A stretch of 42,473 nt of DNA from an uncultured Clostridia bacterium (lineage in GTDB: Bacteria > Bacillota > Clostridia > Christensenellales > Borkfalkiaceae): contig CANQTD010000016.1 in the NCBI GenBank assembly GCA_947626685.1, positions 1 through 42,473 on the forward strand, in the 5' to 3' direction. Both the position numbers and the translations under genes were made by a program. This document shows, one piece after another, positions 18,290 through 26,879 of this stretch; within the stretch, counting starts at the first letter, position 1, and every line of letters begins with the position of its first letter. The notes under the pieces are model-generated. The model ran no database searches, was not told the DNA's origin, and saw only the letters and a program-made list of their open reading frames with translations.

Positions 18290-18339
18290 GTACAATGAAC
18301 GAAAAGCGGCATTTTTTCCGCATAGACAGGAGGATTCCA

Positions 18340-20106
18340 ATGGCTCTTACCGCAAACAAGAAAGTTCTCGATTTCGTGAACGACAGCGTCGCCCTCGCGC
18401 AGCCCGATAAGGTGGTGTGGATCGACGGCAGCGAGGCCCAGCTCGCGCAGCTCCGCGACGAGGCCGTCAGAACGGGCGAAATGATCAGGCTCAACCAAGA
18501 AAAGCTCCCCGGCTGCTACTATCACCGCACCGCGAAGAACGACGTCGCGCGCGTCGAGGACCGCACGTTCATCTGCTGCAAAAATAAAGAGGACGCGGGC
18601 CCCATCAACTACTGGATGGACCCCGCCGAGGCGTATGCCCTCTGCCGCGAGATCGCCCGCGGGAAGATGAAGGGACGCACCATGTACGTCATTCCCTATT
18701 CGATGGGCGTCGTCGGCTCGCCATTCTCCAAGATCGGCATCGAGGTCACCGACTCCATCTACGTCGTTCTGAACATGGCGATCATGACCCGCGTCGGCAC
18801 CGACTGCTACGACGCGCTCGGCGAGGACGGCGACTTCATCAAGGGCTTCCACTGCAAGTGCGACGTCGACCCCGAAAAACGCTATATCATGCACTTCCCC
18901 GAGGACGATACGATCATTTCCGTCAACTCGGCGTACGGCGGGAACGTCCTTCTCGGCAAAAAGTGCTTTGCCCTGCGCATCGCTTCCTGCCTCGGCAGAA
19001 ACGAGGGCTGGATGGCGGAGCACATGCTGATCTTGGGCGTGACGTTCCCCGACGGGACGAAGAAGTACCTCGCGGCGGCCTTCCCTTCCGCATGCGGCAA
19101 GACCAACCTCGCCATGCTCATTCCCCCCAAGCACTATCTCGAAAGGGGATATAAGGTGGAATGCGTGGGCGACGATATCGCATGGATCCGCGTGGGTAAA
19201 GACGGAAGGCTTTGGGCGGTCAACCCCGAGAACGGGTTCTTCGGCGTCGCTCCCGGCACCAACGAGAAGAGCAATCCCAACGCCCTCGCCGCAACGAGAA
19301 AGGGCACGATCTTCACCAACGTCGCCATCGATCCCTCCGACAACACCGTGTGGTGGGAAGGGCTTACCAAACAGCCGCCCGAAAAGCTCATCGATTGGCT
19401 CGGGAACGATTGGACGCCCGAAAGCGGCGTGAAAGCGGCGCACCCCAATTCGAGATTCACCGCGCCCGCCGTGAACTGCCCCTGCCTTTCCCCCGAATTC
19501 GATTCGAAAGAGGGCGTGCCCCTCGACGCGATCATCTTTGGCGGAAGAAGGGCGACGACGACCCCGCTCGTCTATCAATCCCGCGATTGGGACCACGGCG
19601 TATTCGTGGGCTCGATCATGAGTTCGGAGACGACCGCCGCCGCCACGGGTGCGGTCGGCGTTCTGCGGCACGACCCGATGGCGATGAAGCCGTTCGCGGG
19701 CTACCATATGGCGGATTACTTCGGGCACTGGATCGAGATGGGCAAGAAGATCAAAAACCCGCCCAAGATCTTCAACGTGAATTGGTTCAGACAGGATGAA
19801 AACGGCGAATTCCTCTGGCCGGGCTTCGGCGACAACATGCGCGTTTTGGAGTGGATCTTAAAGCGTTGCGACGGCAAAGTGGGCGCAAAGGAGACCGCGA
19901 TCGGGTATGTTCCCTACGCGAAGGACATCGACCTCGAAGGGCTCGACTATTCCACGGAGACCCTCGAGCGCATCCTCTACGTCGACAAGGCGCGTTGGAG
20001 CAAAGAGGCGGATGAGATCGCGGAGTACTACAAGCAGTTCGGCGACCGCCTGCCCGCGGAGCTCCGCGAGAGCCTCGAAACCTTGAAGCGCAACTGCGAA
20101 GAGTAA
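18340..20106 (+). CDS. pckG: Phosphoenolpyruvate carboxykinase (GTP)
   Basis: A 588-residue GTP-type PEPCK that interconverts oxaloacetate and phosphoenolpyruvate with GTP and Mn2+. The start at 18340 has AGGAGG nine bases upstream; a frame-open ATG at 18295 is rejected because it lies right behind the promoter. The P-loop with its reactive cysteine is FPSACGKTN (248-256), the metal and nucleotide motif GDDIAW is at 277-282, and NYWMDP is at 90-95. The length matches the family. In anaerobes this enzyme often works towards oxaloacetate and fermentation to succinate. It is monocistronic. Confidence 0.97.
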   Translation: MALTANKKVLDFVNDSVALAQPDKVVWIDGSEAQLAQLRDEAVRTGEMIRLNQEKLPGCYYHRTAKNDVARVEDRTFICCKNKEDAGPINYWMDPAEAYALCREIARGKMKGRTMYVIPYSMGVVGSPFSKIGIEVTDSIYVVLNMAIMTRVGTDCYDALGEDGDFIKGFHCKCDVDPEKRYIMHFPEDDTIISVNSAYGGNVLLGKKCFALRIASCLGRNEGWMAEHMLILGVTFPDGTKKYLAAAFPSACGKTNLAMLIPPKHYLERGYKVECVGDDIAWIRVGKDGRLWAVNPENGFFGVAPGTNEKSNPNALAATRKGTIFTNVAIDPSDNTVWWEGLTKQPPEKLIDWLGNDWTPESGVKAAHPNSRFTAPAVNCPCLSPEFDSKEGVPLDAIIFGGRRATTTPLVYQSRDWDHGVFVGSIMSSETTAAATGAVGVLRHDPMAMKPFAGYHMADYFGHWIEMGKKIKNPPKIFNVNWFRQDENGEFLWPGFGDNMRVLEWILKRCDGKVGAKETAIGYVPYAKDIDLEGLDYSTETLERILYVDKARWSKEADEIAEYYKQFGDRLPAELRESLETLKRNCEE

Positions 20107-20141
20107 AGGACGGGCGGCATTCCCGATGCCGCGCAGTTCGG

Positions 20142-20171
20142 AAAAAGCTCCCCTCCAAAGGGGAGCTTTTT
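20142..20171 (+). terminator. Intrinsic terminator after pckG
   Basis: AAAAAGCTCCCCT and AGGGGAGCTTTTT form a 13-bp stem with a 4-base loop and T run. Confidence 0.93.
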
Positions 20172-20285
20172 GCTCGGCTTGATCTCGTAAAATAGCGAAT
20201 GGGGTCGAAAAAACCGCGGCGCATTCCTCATTCCGTCCCGACCGAGGCTTCTATTGTAGACTAAGGTCGGCACGAGAAGCGAAGT

Positions 20286-20357
20286 CCTCATTCCGAACGG
20301 AGCGAAAGCGGAGTGAGTGAATCTTAAAGATACACTCGGCTACGCCTCGGTATGAGG
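20286..20357. repeat. 75-bp palindrome family, copy 2
   Basis: Ends CCTCATTCCGA and TCGGTATGAGG, centre ATCTTAAAGATA. It is 72 bp long and differs from copy 1 at several paired positions in the arms. Confidence 0.85.
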
Positions 20358-20770
20358 GTGTGCCTCGGCTCCACCTTTGGGGGAGCTGTCCGCTCGCCAA
20401 CCCTCTTGGCGCCCCCTTGAGGGGGAGCTGTCGAGCGTTAGCGAGACTAAGGGGGTGTTGCATAATCAGAGCGCCACCCCTTCCGTCACTCGCGTTGCTC
20501 GTGCCACCCTTCTCGCGCGGGTAGAGCCCCGCGTAACTTCGCCTTTGGCTCGTGCCGCACTTAGAAAACAATAGAAACTTCGTGCGGGGCGGTCACCGTT
20601 CGCGCGAGATAATGCGCTACTGCGTCGCTACGCTCCTTGTGCCGTGCTTAGAATCACAAATAGAATCTTCGCACGGGGCACTCCTGTCGCAACGCGCCAA
20701 AAGTTCACTGGACTTTTGGCAGAATGCGTTGCTCCTCCTCGAGGGGTGGGCAAGAGACTCTGTTTTCCTA

Positions 20771-21016
20771 CCCCATTCCAATAACGGCGCGTTGCAAAAC
20801 CATGCTTTTGCATAAGCGCACCCAATTTGCGCAACCCTTTGCGCTTATTGTCTTTGAGGTCAGACATGGGTGTGGGCGAATTGCTTTGAGATGCACAAAT
20901 TGAACCCCTCACGAAATTTTGTTTGGGGGGATTGTTGACGCACCCCCTCCCCTACCCCTCCCCCTCAAGTATAAGGGGGAGGGCAAGAAAAAGTGCCCCA
21001 AACAAAATTTGTGAAC
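20771..21016 (+). repeat. Composite ~245-bp element, copy A
   Basis: Starts CCCCATTCCAATAACGGCGCG, includes the GCTTTTGCATAAGCGCAC segment, and ends with an inverted repeat CACGAAATTTTGTTTGGG...CCAAACAAAATTTGTG that brackets a C-rich hairpin. Copies B (23123-23370) and C (26882-27121, reversed) are close relatives. Confidence 0.88.
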
Positions 21017-21775
21017 TTACATGACCACAATATTCCTCTGGGTGAACTTATCTTTGAGCTCGGCGGGGAAATTGTCGTCGGTGATGAGCACGTCGATATC
21101 CTCGAGGCGGGCGAACGTATAGGGCATGATCTTGCCGATCTTCGAGCTGTCGAGCATCATATACATCGACTTGGCCTTCTTCCGCGTCATTTTGAGCAGG
21201 TCCGCCTCCACCTGCGAGGCGCAGGAGAACCCGTTTTCGGGCGTAAACGCCGAGGCGGAAATGATGGCGAGCTCGAAGTTCGTATTGTCGAAGTAGGACT
21301 TCGCCACGGGGGAAGCCGTCGAGAGATTGTCTTTGAGCACCTGCCCGCCGAGGACGGTGAGGTGGACGTTCTTCTTCTGCGCGAGTTCGATGGCGACGGC
21401 GAGCCCGTTCGTAAAGACATGCACGTTGATGTCGGGCAGTTCTTTTGCGAGGTACATGGCGGTCGTGCCGCCGTCAACAAAGAGGGAAGTGTTTTCGTCG
21501 ACGAGGCGCGCCGCTTTTTGGGCGATCTTGATCTTCTCGTCGGTGTGAATGGCCGTTTTCTTGGTATAGGGCTCTCCCGAGACTTTCTGCACTTCCTTGA
21601 CGGACATTGCCCCCCCGCGCACGCGGATGATGCGTCCCTCTTGTTCGAGCTGGTAAAGGTCGCGCCGCAGCGTCATTTGGGAGACATGGGGGAAATAATC
21701 GTCGAGTTGTTCCAGCGTGAGCTTGCCGCGCTTGTCGAGCAGCTCCGCAATTTCTTCGACACGGTCACGTTTCAT
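21017..21775 (-). CDS. DeoR-family transcriptional regulator
   Basis: A 252-residue repressor of the DeoR/GlpR type. An N-terminal winged helix-turn-helix (about 1-55, with SQMTLRRDL as recognition region) is followed by a sugar-phosphate-binding domain with the DGGTT phosphate loop (101-105) and the FTNGL and LGG motifs. AGGAGG precedes the ATG. It is the one clear minus-strand regulator on the right arm and stands alone, between repeat islands, with no sugar operon next to it, so its effector and targets are unknown. A promoter is at 21807-21836. Confidence 0.92.
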   Translation of the reverse strand: MKRDRVEEIAELLDKRGKLTLEQLDDYFPHVSQMTLRRDLYQLEQEGRIIRVRGGAMSVKEVQKVSGEPYTKKTAIHTDEKIKIAQKAARLVDENTSLFVDGGTTAMYLAKELPDINVHVFTNGLAVAIELAQKKNVHLTVLGGQVLKDNLSTASPVAKSYFDNTNFELAIISASAFTPENGFSCASQVEADLLKMTRKKAKSMYMMLDSSKIGKIMPYTFARLEDIDVLITDDNFPAELKDKFTQRNIVVM

Positions 21776-21806
21776 GATAGCGTCCTCCTGATCTTCTTTT
21801 GTAAGA

Positions 21807-21836
21807 TTTTAACATGATTTTCGAAATATAGCAAGC
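21807..21836 (-). promoter_or_regulatory. Probable promoter of the DeoR-type gene
   Basis: Minus strand TTGCTA, 17 bp, TAAAAT lies about 30-60 bases ahead of the ATG. The upstream DNA has several GTGTAA/TTTACAC words (about 21842-21892) that might be operator sites; this is a guess. Confidence 0.55.
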
Positions 21837-21983
21837 GATTTTACACGAATTTACAAAATAATTCATGAAATACCTGTGAAAAAGTGTAATTTTTCATTGC
21901 GTGAATGAAAATGACGAAAAATTTTTTCACGGACGGCTCTCCCGTGCGCGCGGGACGAATTTTGAAGCGGGCTTGCAAAACAG

Positions 21984-22012
21984 TTGCGTTTTTTGCGTGC
22001 GAATGGTACAAT
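21984..22012 (+). promoter_or_regulatory. Promoter giving an apparently leaderless mRNA
   Basis: TTGCGT (21984-21989), 17 bp, TACAAT (22007-22012). The ATG is at 22020, seven bases after the -10 box. Confidence 0.65.
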
Positions 22013-22019
22013 ATGCACT

Positions 22020-22649
22020 ATGGAACGGCCGAACTATCTCCGTGCGCTCGACGAGCACTTTTGCGCGCGGTATTCCGATTATGCGAAGATCGCAGCCATC
22101 GAGGGCTATGCCATGCCCGAAGTGGTCTATGTCGCAAAGGACGGCAACATTGCCCGCCGCGATTCTTCCTGCATGCGGCTCCAATATCAGGAGAACGCGG
22201 AGGAACTGCTCGCCCGCTTCAAAGAGGGGCTGACGGATACCGAATTTACGTTCTCTTTCCGCTTCCCCAAGCTCAAAGAGCGCATCAAGACGTTCTTCGG
22301 CCGCAAGCGGAAAACGTTTGCGCGGCTGCTTCCGGGGATCCTTGCGCGGTGCGGCGAGACGGCGCAGTCTGCCGGGGAGAAGCTCTCCGTCGAGCCCATG
22401 TATTGGAAAAAGCTCGTAAAGGGGACGCTCTATCCCGAAAAGGGCACGGTGCTCGCGCTCGCGCTCGTGACGCGGATGGGGCTCGAGGACCTCGGGGAGC
22501 TCCTTTCGGCGGGGGGATTTACCTTCGACCATGCGAACGTGCGCGACGTCGTGGTGGAATACCTGCTCGCACAGAAAATCTTCAACGCCGACATGCGCGA
22601 CGCCTGCCTCGCCGAGTACAAGATCGACACCCTGCCCATCCAACACTGA
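22020..22649 (+). CDS. Hypothetical protein with XRE-like C-terminal helical module
   Basis: A 209-residue protein. I choose the ATG at 22020, since upstream in-frame codons overlap the promoter; no ribosome binding site is present and the message appears leaderless. Residues 1-105 have no match I know. The second half (about 108-205) resembles the helical module often found at the end of Clostridia proteins in which a degenerate Cro/C1-type segment (MYWKKLVKG..YPEKGTVLALALVTRMGLEDLGELL) is followed by AGG.T.....RDVVVEYLL and an acidic helix; the fit is from memory. A regulatory or signalling role is an inference. No neighbour informs it. Confidence 0.75.
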   Translation: MERPNYLRALDEHFCARYSDYAKIAAIEGYAMPEVVYVAKDGNIARRDSSCMRLQYQENAEELLARFKEGLTDTEFTFSFRFPKLKERIKTFFGRKRKTFARLLPGILARCGETAQSAGEKLSVEPMYWKKLVKGTLYPEKGTVLALALVTRMGLEDLGELLSAGGFTFDHANVRDVVVEYLLAQKIFNADMRDACLAEYKIDTLPIQH

Positions 22650-23370
22650 CCCCCGCCCGCAACCATAGGAGCAACGCGGGGGAAAACGAAAAATGGGGGC
22701 AAAGCGTATTTCTTGCTGCCCCTTTGGGATCGCAAAACACAGTTCTCGCTGTCCCCTTTGGGGTCGCAAAACGCATTTCTTGCGAAAAGCACAGTGCGCT
22801 TTTCGCGGCGTTTTGCGATGAGTGAGCGCATCGGAAGGCGCGAACGGTGACCGAGGGCAAGGTTCTACTTGCCCGAGACAGTACCCGCGGAGCGGGGGAA
22901 AGGGGTTTTGAACCCCCTTAGTCTCGCTAACGCTCGACAGCTCCCCCAAAGGTGGAGCCGAGGCGCCCCCCCTACGTCGTCGCTTTGCTCCTCGTGCCAC
23001 CCTTAGAGAACAGGATGCGGGTGGGGCGTGCCGACCTTAGTTTAGCACCCCCTACCCTACCCTCCCCCCTCTGGTAAAAGGGGGGAGGCGAGTTGAACCG
23101 CCCTCCAAACAAAATTTGTGAACCCCATTCCGATAACGGCGCGTTGCAAAACCACGCTTTTGCATAAGCGCACTCAATTTGCGCAATCCTTTGCGCTTAA
23201 TGTCTTTGAGGACAGACATGGTGGTGGGCGACGGGGCGTTGAGATGAAAAAACCTAACCCCTCACGAAATTTTGTTTGGGGGATTGTTGACGCACCCCCT
23301 ACCCTACCCTCCCCCCTCTGGTAAAAGGGGGGAGGCGAGTGGAACCGCCCCCAAAACAAAATTTGTGAAC
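22650..23370. repeat. Intergenic repeat island 5
   Basis: About 720 bp of modules with no credible gene: CGCTGTCCCCTTTGGGGTCGC copies (about 22700-22770), a CCCGCGGAGCGGGG hairpin (about 22880), a two-hairpin unit (about 22908-22968), the CCTCGTGCCACCCTTAG module, a truncated end of the composite element (to 23122) and then the full copy B (23123-23370). The island runs to within eight bases of the cysS start codon. Confidence 0.8.
23123..23370 (+). repeat. Composite ~245-bp element, copy B
   Basis: Same order as copy A and close to it in sequence, but with CTCTGGTAAAAGGGG instead of CTCAAGTATAAGGGG in the internal hairpin, keeping the pairing. It is directly preceded by the end of another copy, a head-to-tail remnant. 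Confidence 0.88.
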
Positions 23371-23377
23371 CTAAAAA

Positions 23378-24772
23378 ATGAAAGCTATGAAAATCTATAA
23401 TTCATTGACGAAACGAAAGGAAGAGTTTATCCCGCTCGAAGAGGGCAAAGTCAAAATGTACGCCTGCGGGATCACCGTCTCGGGCGAGGCGCACATAGGG
23501 CACGGCTTTCAGGCGCTCGTCTATGACGTGTTCCGCAAATTCCTCGAAAAGCAGGGGTATGAAGTCACCTACGCCCGCAACTATACCGACGTGGACGACA
23601 AGATCATCGCCAAATCGCACGAGACGGGCATTCCCGCCGACCGTTACGCCGCCATGATGATCGAGAAGATCGACGCTATCATGAAGAAGGCGAATATCGG
23701 CGAACCCACCGTCTGGCTGAAAGCGACCGAGCATATCGGCGACATTATTTCTTTCATCCAAGACCTCATCGACGGGGGGCATGCCTACGAAGGGGATAGC
23801 GGAGACGTGTATTTCGACGTCGATTCCTTCCCCGCCTACGGGCAGCTTTCCGGCCGCGACAAAGAGGATATGCTCGACGGCGTGCGCGTGGAAAACGACG
23901 GGAGCAAGAAGAACGCCTATGACTTCGCGCTCTGGAAAAAGGCGAAACCCGGGGAGATCTCGTGGGATTCCCCGTGGGGCAAGGGGCGGCCGGGCTGGCA
24001 TATCGAGTGCTCGGCGATGAACCATGCGGCGTTCGGCGACCGCATCGACATCCACGGCGGCGGCAGAGACCTCATCTTTCCCCATCACGAGAACGAGATC
24101 GCGCAGTCCGAGGCGCGCACGGGGCGGAAATTCGCCAACTATTGGACGCACAACGGGCTCATCAAGGTGAACGGGCAGAAAATGTCGAAATCGCTCGGCA
24201 ACGTCGTCCTCATGGAGGACGTGCTCGCGCGCTATTCGGACGAGGCGATGAAGTTCGCGCTGCTCTCGTCGAACTACCGCGGCGACCTCAACATTACCGA
24301 CGATCTCTTCCCGAACGCCGAGGCGCATCTCGTCAAATTCTACACGCTCATCGACAAGATCGAGACCGCCTTCCCCACGGAGGAGGGGGGCATGTCCGAG
24401 ATCGACGCCAAATTTGACGAGGCGATGAGCGACGATTTCAATACCGCGCTCGCGCTCTCCGATCTCTTCGGCTACTTCAAAGAGGCGGCGAAACTGCTCG
24501 CGGAGGGGGACCCGAAGGCGAAGAGGATGGTGAACCAGATCCGCGAAACGTACGGGCTGCTGGGGCTGTTCAAAAAGGACGCGAAGGCGTATCTCGCGCA
24601 GTACGCAAAGGGGGAGGAGATCCCCGAAGAGGTGCGCGCGGTCGCGGAGGAACGGTTCGCGGCGCGGAAAGAGAAGAATTGGGCGAGATCGGACGAGCTC
24701 CGCGAACGGCTGAAATCGCTCGGCTACGCCGTCAAAGACCAAAAGGACGGCTACACGCTGAGCAAGCTCTGA
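23378..24772 (+). CDS. cysS: Cysteine--tRNA ligase
   Basis: A 464-residue class I synthetase that charges tRNA-Cys. The HIGH motif is AHIGHG (38-43), KMSKS is at 268-272, and the zinc ligands C30, C211, H236 and E240 are in place. The C-terminal DALR and anticodon-binding region is of normal length. The start is at 23378 or three codons later at 23387; neither has a ribosome binding site, because the repeat island ends only eight bases upstream. How it is transcribed is unclear: no promoter is visible between the island and the gene. Confidence 0.96.
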   Translation: MKAMKIYNSLTKRKEEFIPLEEGKVKMYACGITVSGEAHIGHGFQALVYDVFRKFLEKQGYEVTYARNYTDVDDKIIAKSHETGIPADRYAAMMIEKIDAIMKKANIGEPTVWLKATEHIGDIISFIQDLIDGGHAYEGDSGDVYFDVDSFPAYGQLSGRDKEDMLDGVRVENDGSKKNAYDFALWKKAKPGEISWDSPWGKGRPGWHIECSAMNHAAFGDRIDIHGGGRDLIFPHHENEIAQSEARTGRKFANYWTHNGLIKVNGQKMSKSLGNVVLMEDVLARYSDEAMKFALLSSNYRGDLNITDDLFPNAEAHLVKFYTLIDKIETAFPTEEGGMSEIDAKFDEAMSDDFNTALALSDLFGYFKEAAKLLAEGDPKAKRMVNQIRETYGLLGLFKKDAKAYLAQYAKGEEIPEEVRAVAEERFAARKEKNWARSDELRERLKSLGYAVKDQKDGYTLSKL

Positions 24773-24784
24773 TTTGTCCCCGCG

Positions 24785-25030
24785 CTGAAATACACCCCAC
24801 CTCGCTGTCCCCTTTGGGGTCGCGTAGAAAGCCCCCTCCGTGGGAGGGGTAGGGGGTGGGGCGGATCCCAAATTCGTGCCCACCTCAGTCACTGCGTGAC
24901 AGCTCCTCCTCGGGAGGAGCCTTGCCCCCTCCGTGGGAGGGGGATATGGGGGTGGGGCGAGTTCTAAAGGCGTACCCATCTATCGCGCTTCGCCCCTCAT
25001 CCGTCACGGCTACGCCGTGCCACCTTCGCC
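24785..25030. repeat. Intergenic repeat island 6
   Basis: Between cysS and alaS. It holds CTGTCCCCTTTGGGGTCGCG, the CCCTCCGTGGGAGGG module twice, a two-hairpin unit with GTCAC-TGC-GTGAC (24888-24900) followed by CTCCTCCTCGGGAGGAG, and a GTCACGGC..GCCGTGCC hairpin near 25000. No gene is seen. Confidence 0.8.
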
Positions 25031-25067
25031 GTGCAATGAAACAAAAACTCAAATGGAAGGATATCGT

Positions 25068-26876
25068 ATGAAGATCACCGCAAAAGAACTGAGACAAAAA
25101 TGGCTGGATTTCTATAAGAGCAAGGGGCACGTCGATATCGGCGCGGTCTCCCTCATCGGCGACGGAACGACGGGCGTCATGTTCAACGTCGCGGGCATGC
25201 AACCGCTCATGCCTTACCTTCTCGGGGCACCCCATGTCTGCGGGAAGAGGCTCTGCAACGTGCAGGGGTGCATGCGCACGGTGGATATCGACTCCGTCGG
25301 CGACGCTTCCCACTTCACCTTTTTCGAGATGATGGGGAATTGGTCGCTCGGCGACTATTTCAAAAAGGAAAAGACGGCGTGGACGTTCGAACTGCTCACG
25401 GAAGTGTTCGGGCTCGACAAGGACAAGCTCTGCACCACCGTGTTCGAGGGCGACGGCAGCGCGCCCCGCGACGAGGAGACGGCGCAGCTTCTGGTTGCTC
25501 TCGGCATCAGGCCCGAGCACGTTTTCTATCTTCCCAAAGAGGATAATTGGTGGGAACTCGAGGGGACGGTGGGCACGCCGTGCGGACCCGACAATGAGTG
25601 GTTCTATCCCATCAAGAATCTCGACGCTCCCGTCTTTCCCGACGACTATGTGGAGATCGGCAACGACGTCTACATGCAGTACAAAAAAACGGAGACGGGC
25701 TATGAGCCCTTACAGAACAAAAATGTGGACACGGGGTTCGGTTTCGACCGCATGCTCCTCTTTTTGAACGGGCTGCAGGACGCGTACCTCACCGACCTCT
25801 TCACGGGCGCGATCGCAAAGCTCGAGGAGCTCTCGGGGAAGAAGTATTCGGACGGCGGCGACGACAGGCGCGCCATGCGCATCATCGCCGACCATACCCG
25901 CACGACGGTCATGCTCATCGGCGACAGAAACGGCATCCTTCCCTCCAACGTGGGCGCGGGGTATATCCTCCGCCGCATCATGAGAAGGGCGATCCGCTAC
26001 TGCCGCGCGCTCGGCGTCTCCGCAGACGCCATGCTCGACGTCGCCAAGATCTTCATCCGCGAAGTCTATAACGAATCGTACCCCCTGCTCGCCGAAAAAG
26101 AGGGGTATATCCTCGACGAGATGAAAAAAGAGGCGGCCCGCTTCGAGGCGACCCTCACGACGGGCATGCGCGAGTTCGACAAGTGCCTGCAAGGCATCGC
26201 GCGCAAGAATGAATTTATGAAGAAGAGCGACCCCTCGTACGAAGAGGAAAAGACGATCGGCGGCAAACAGGCGTTCCGTCTGTACGACACCTTCGGCTTC
26301 CCGCTCGAACTCACCGAGGAACTCGCCGCGGAGCACGGGCTCACCGTGGACAGGGCGGGGTTCGAAGAGGCGTTCAGGGAGCATCAGGAGAAGAGCCGCG
26401 CCCTCGAGAAGGGACAGGCCAAAGGCGGCCTCGAGAGCCACAGCGAGATGGCGACCAAGTACCATACCGCGACCCATCTCCTCAACGCCGCGCTGAAACA
26501 GGTGCTCTCGCCCGACTGCAACCAAAAGGGGTCGAATATCAACGACGAGCGCATGCGCTTCGACTTCAATTTCGACCGCGCCATGACGCCCGCGGAGATA
26601 CAGGCGGTGGAGGACCTCGTCAACGAGAAGATCGCGGAGGATCTTCCCGTCGTGTTCCGCGAGATGAGCCTCGAAGAGGCGCGCAGGGAGAATTTCGTCG
26701 GCGTGTTCGATTCGAAGTACGGCGACGTTGTCAAGACGTATTCCATCGGCGAGTTCAGCAAGGAGATGTGCGGAGGCCCCCATGTCGAGCGCACGGGCGT
26801 TTTGGGGCATTTCAAGATCCAGAAGGAACAGTCCTCCTCCGCCGGCGTGAGAAGGATCAAGGCGATTTTGGAATAG
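25068..26876 (+). CDS. alaS: Alanine--tRNA ligase, short form
   Basis: A 602-residue class II synthetase. The start at 25068 has GAAGGA nine bases ahead. The catalytic core (1-240), with FTFFEMMGNWSLGDYF (83-98), and the tRNA-recognition helices (about 250-420) are present. The editing module keeps its zinc ligands HTATH (466-470) and C568/H572, and the chain ends just after the SSAGVRRIKAI segment. Compared with the usual ~870 residues, the beta-barrel between the helical and editing parts and the whole C-terminal C-Ala/DHHA1 domain are missing. Short AlaRS forms are known from some bacterial lineages such as the CPR. Intact motifs suggest it is active; a second, long copy elsewhere cannot be excluded. 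Confidence 0.95.
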   Translation: MKITAKELRQKWLDFYKSKGHVDIGAVSLIGDGTTGVMFNVAGMQPLMPYLLGAPHVCGKRLCNVQGCMRTVDIDSVGDASHFTFFEMMGNWSLGDYFKKEKTAWTFELLTEVFGLDKDKLCTTVFEGDGSAPRDEETAQLLVALGIRPEHVFYLPKEDNWWELEGTVGTPCGPDNEWFYPIKNLDAPVFPDDYVEIGNDVYMQYKKTETGYEPLQNKNVDTGFGFDRMLLFLNGLQDAYLTDLFTGAIAKLEELSGKKYSDGGDDRRAMRIIADHTRTTVMLIGDRNGILPSNVGAGYILRRIMRRAIRYCRALGVSADAMLDVAKIFIREVYNESYPLLAEKEGYILDEMKKEAARFEATLTTGMREFDKCLQGIARKNEFMKKSDPSYEEEKTIGGKQAFRLYDTFGFPLELTEELAAEHGLTVDRAGFEEAFREHQEKSRALEKGQAKGGLESHSEMATKYHTATHLLNAALKQVLSPDCNQKGSNINDERMRFDFNFDRAMTPAEIQAVEDLVNEKIAEDLPVVFREMSLEEARRENFVGVFDSKYGDVVKTYSIGEFSKEMCGGPHVERTGVLGHFKIQKEQSSSAGVRRIKAILE

Positions 26877-26879
26877 GTT

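Larger units (their letters stand above)
20172..21016. repeat. Intergenic repeat island 4 (largest)
   Basis: About 845 bp without a credible gene. In order: a partial and a full palindrome (20286-20357), the two-hairpin unit twice (about 20362-20455), modules with CTCGTGCCGC..TTAG..GCGGGGC, a module starting GGTCACCGTTCGCGCGAG (from 20591) that is interrupted by a 60-bp insert (20619-20678), and copy A of the composite element (20771-21016), which ends at the deoR-type gene's stop codon. Confidence 0.8.

Noticed and set aside
21927..23000. A 357-residue minus-strand frame over the hypothetical gene and repeat island 5
   Set aside because: Half of it is repeat modules translated in an arbitrary frame, and the rest is antisense to a gene with a promoter.
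20172..23370. CRISPR array
   Set aside because: The repeats are of several kinds, irregularly spaced, and without unique spacers of constant length. No cas gene is present.
24773..25067. T-box riboswitch ahead of alaS or cysS
   Set aside because: The gaps are filled by repeat modules, and I could not find a T-box core with an antiterminator and terminator pair.
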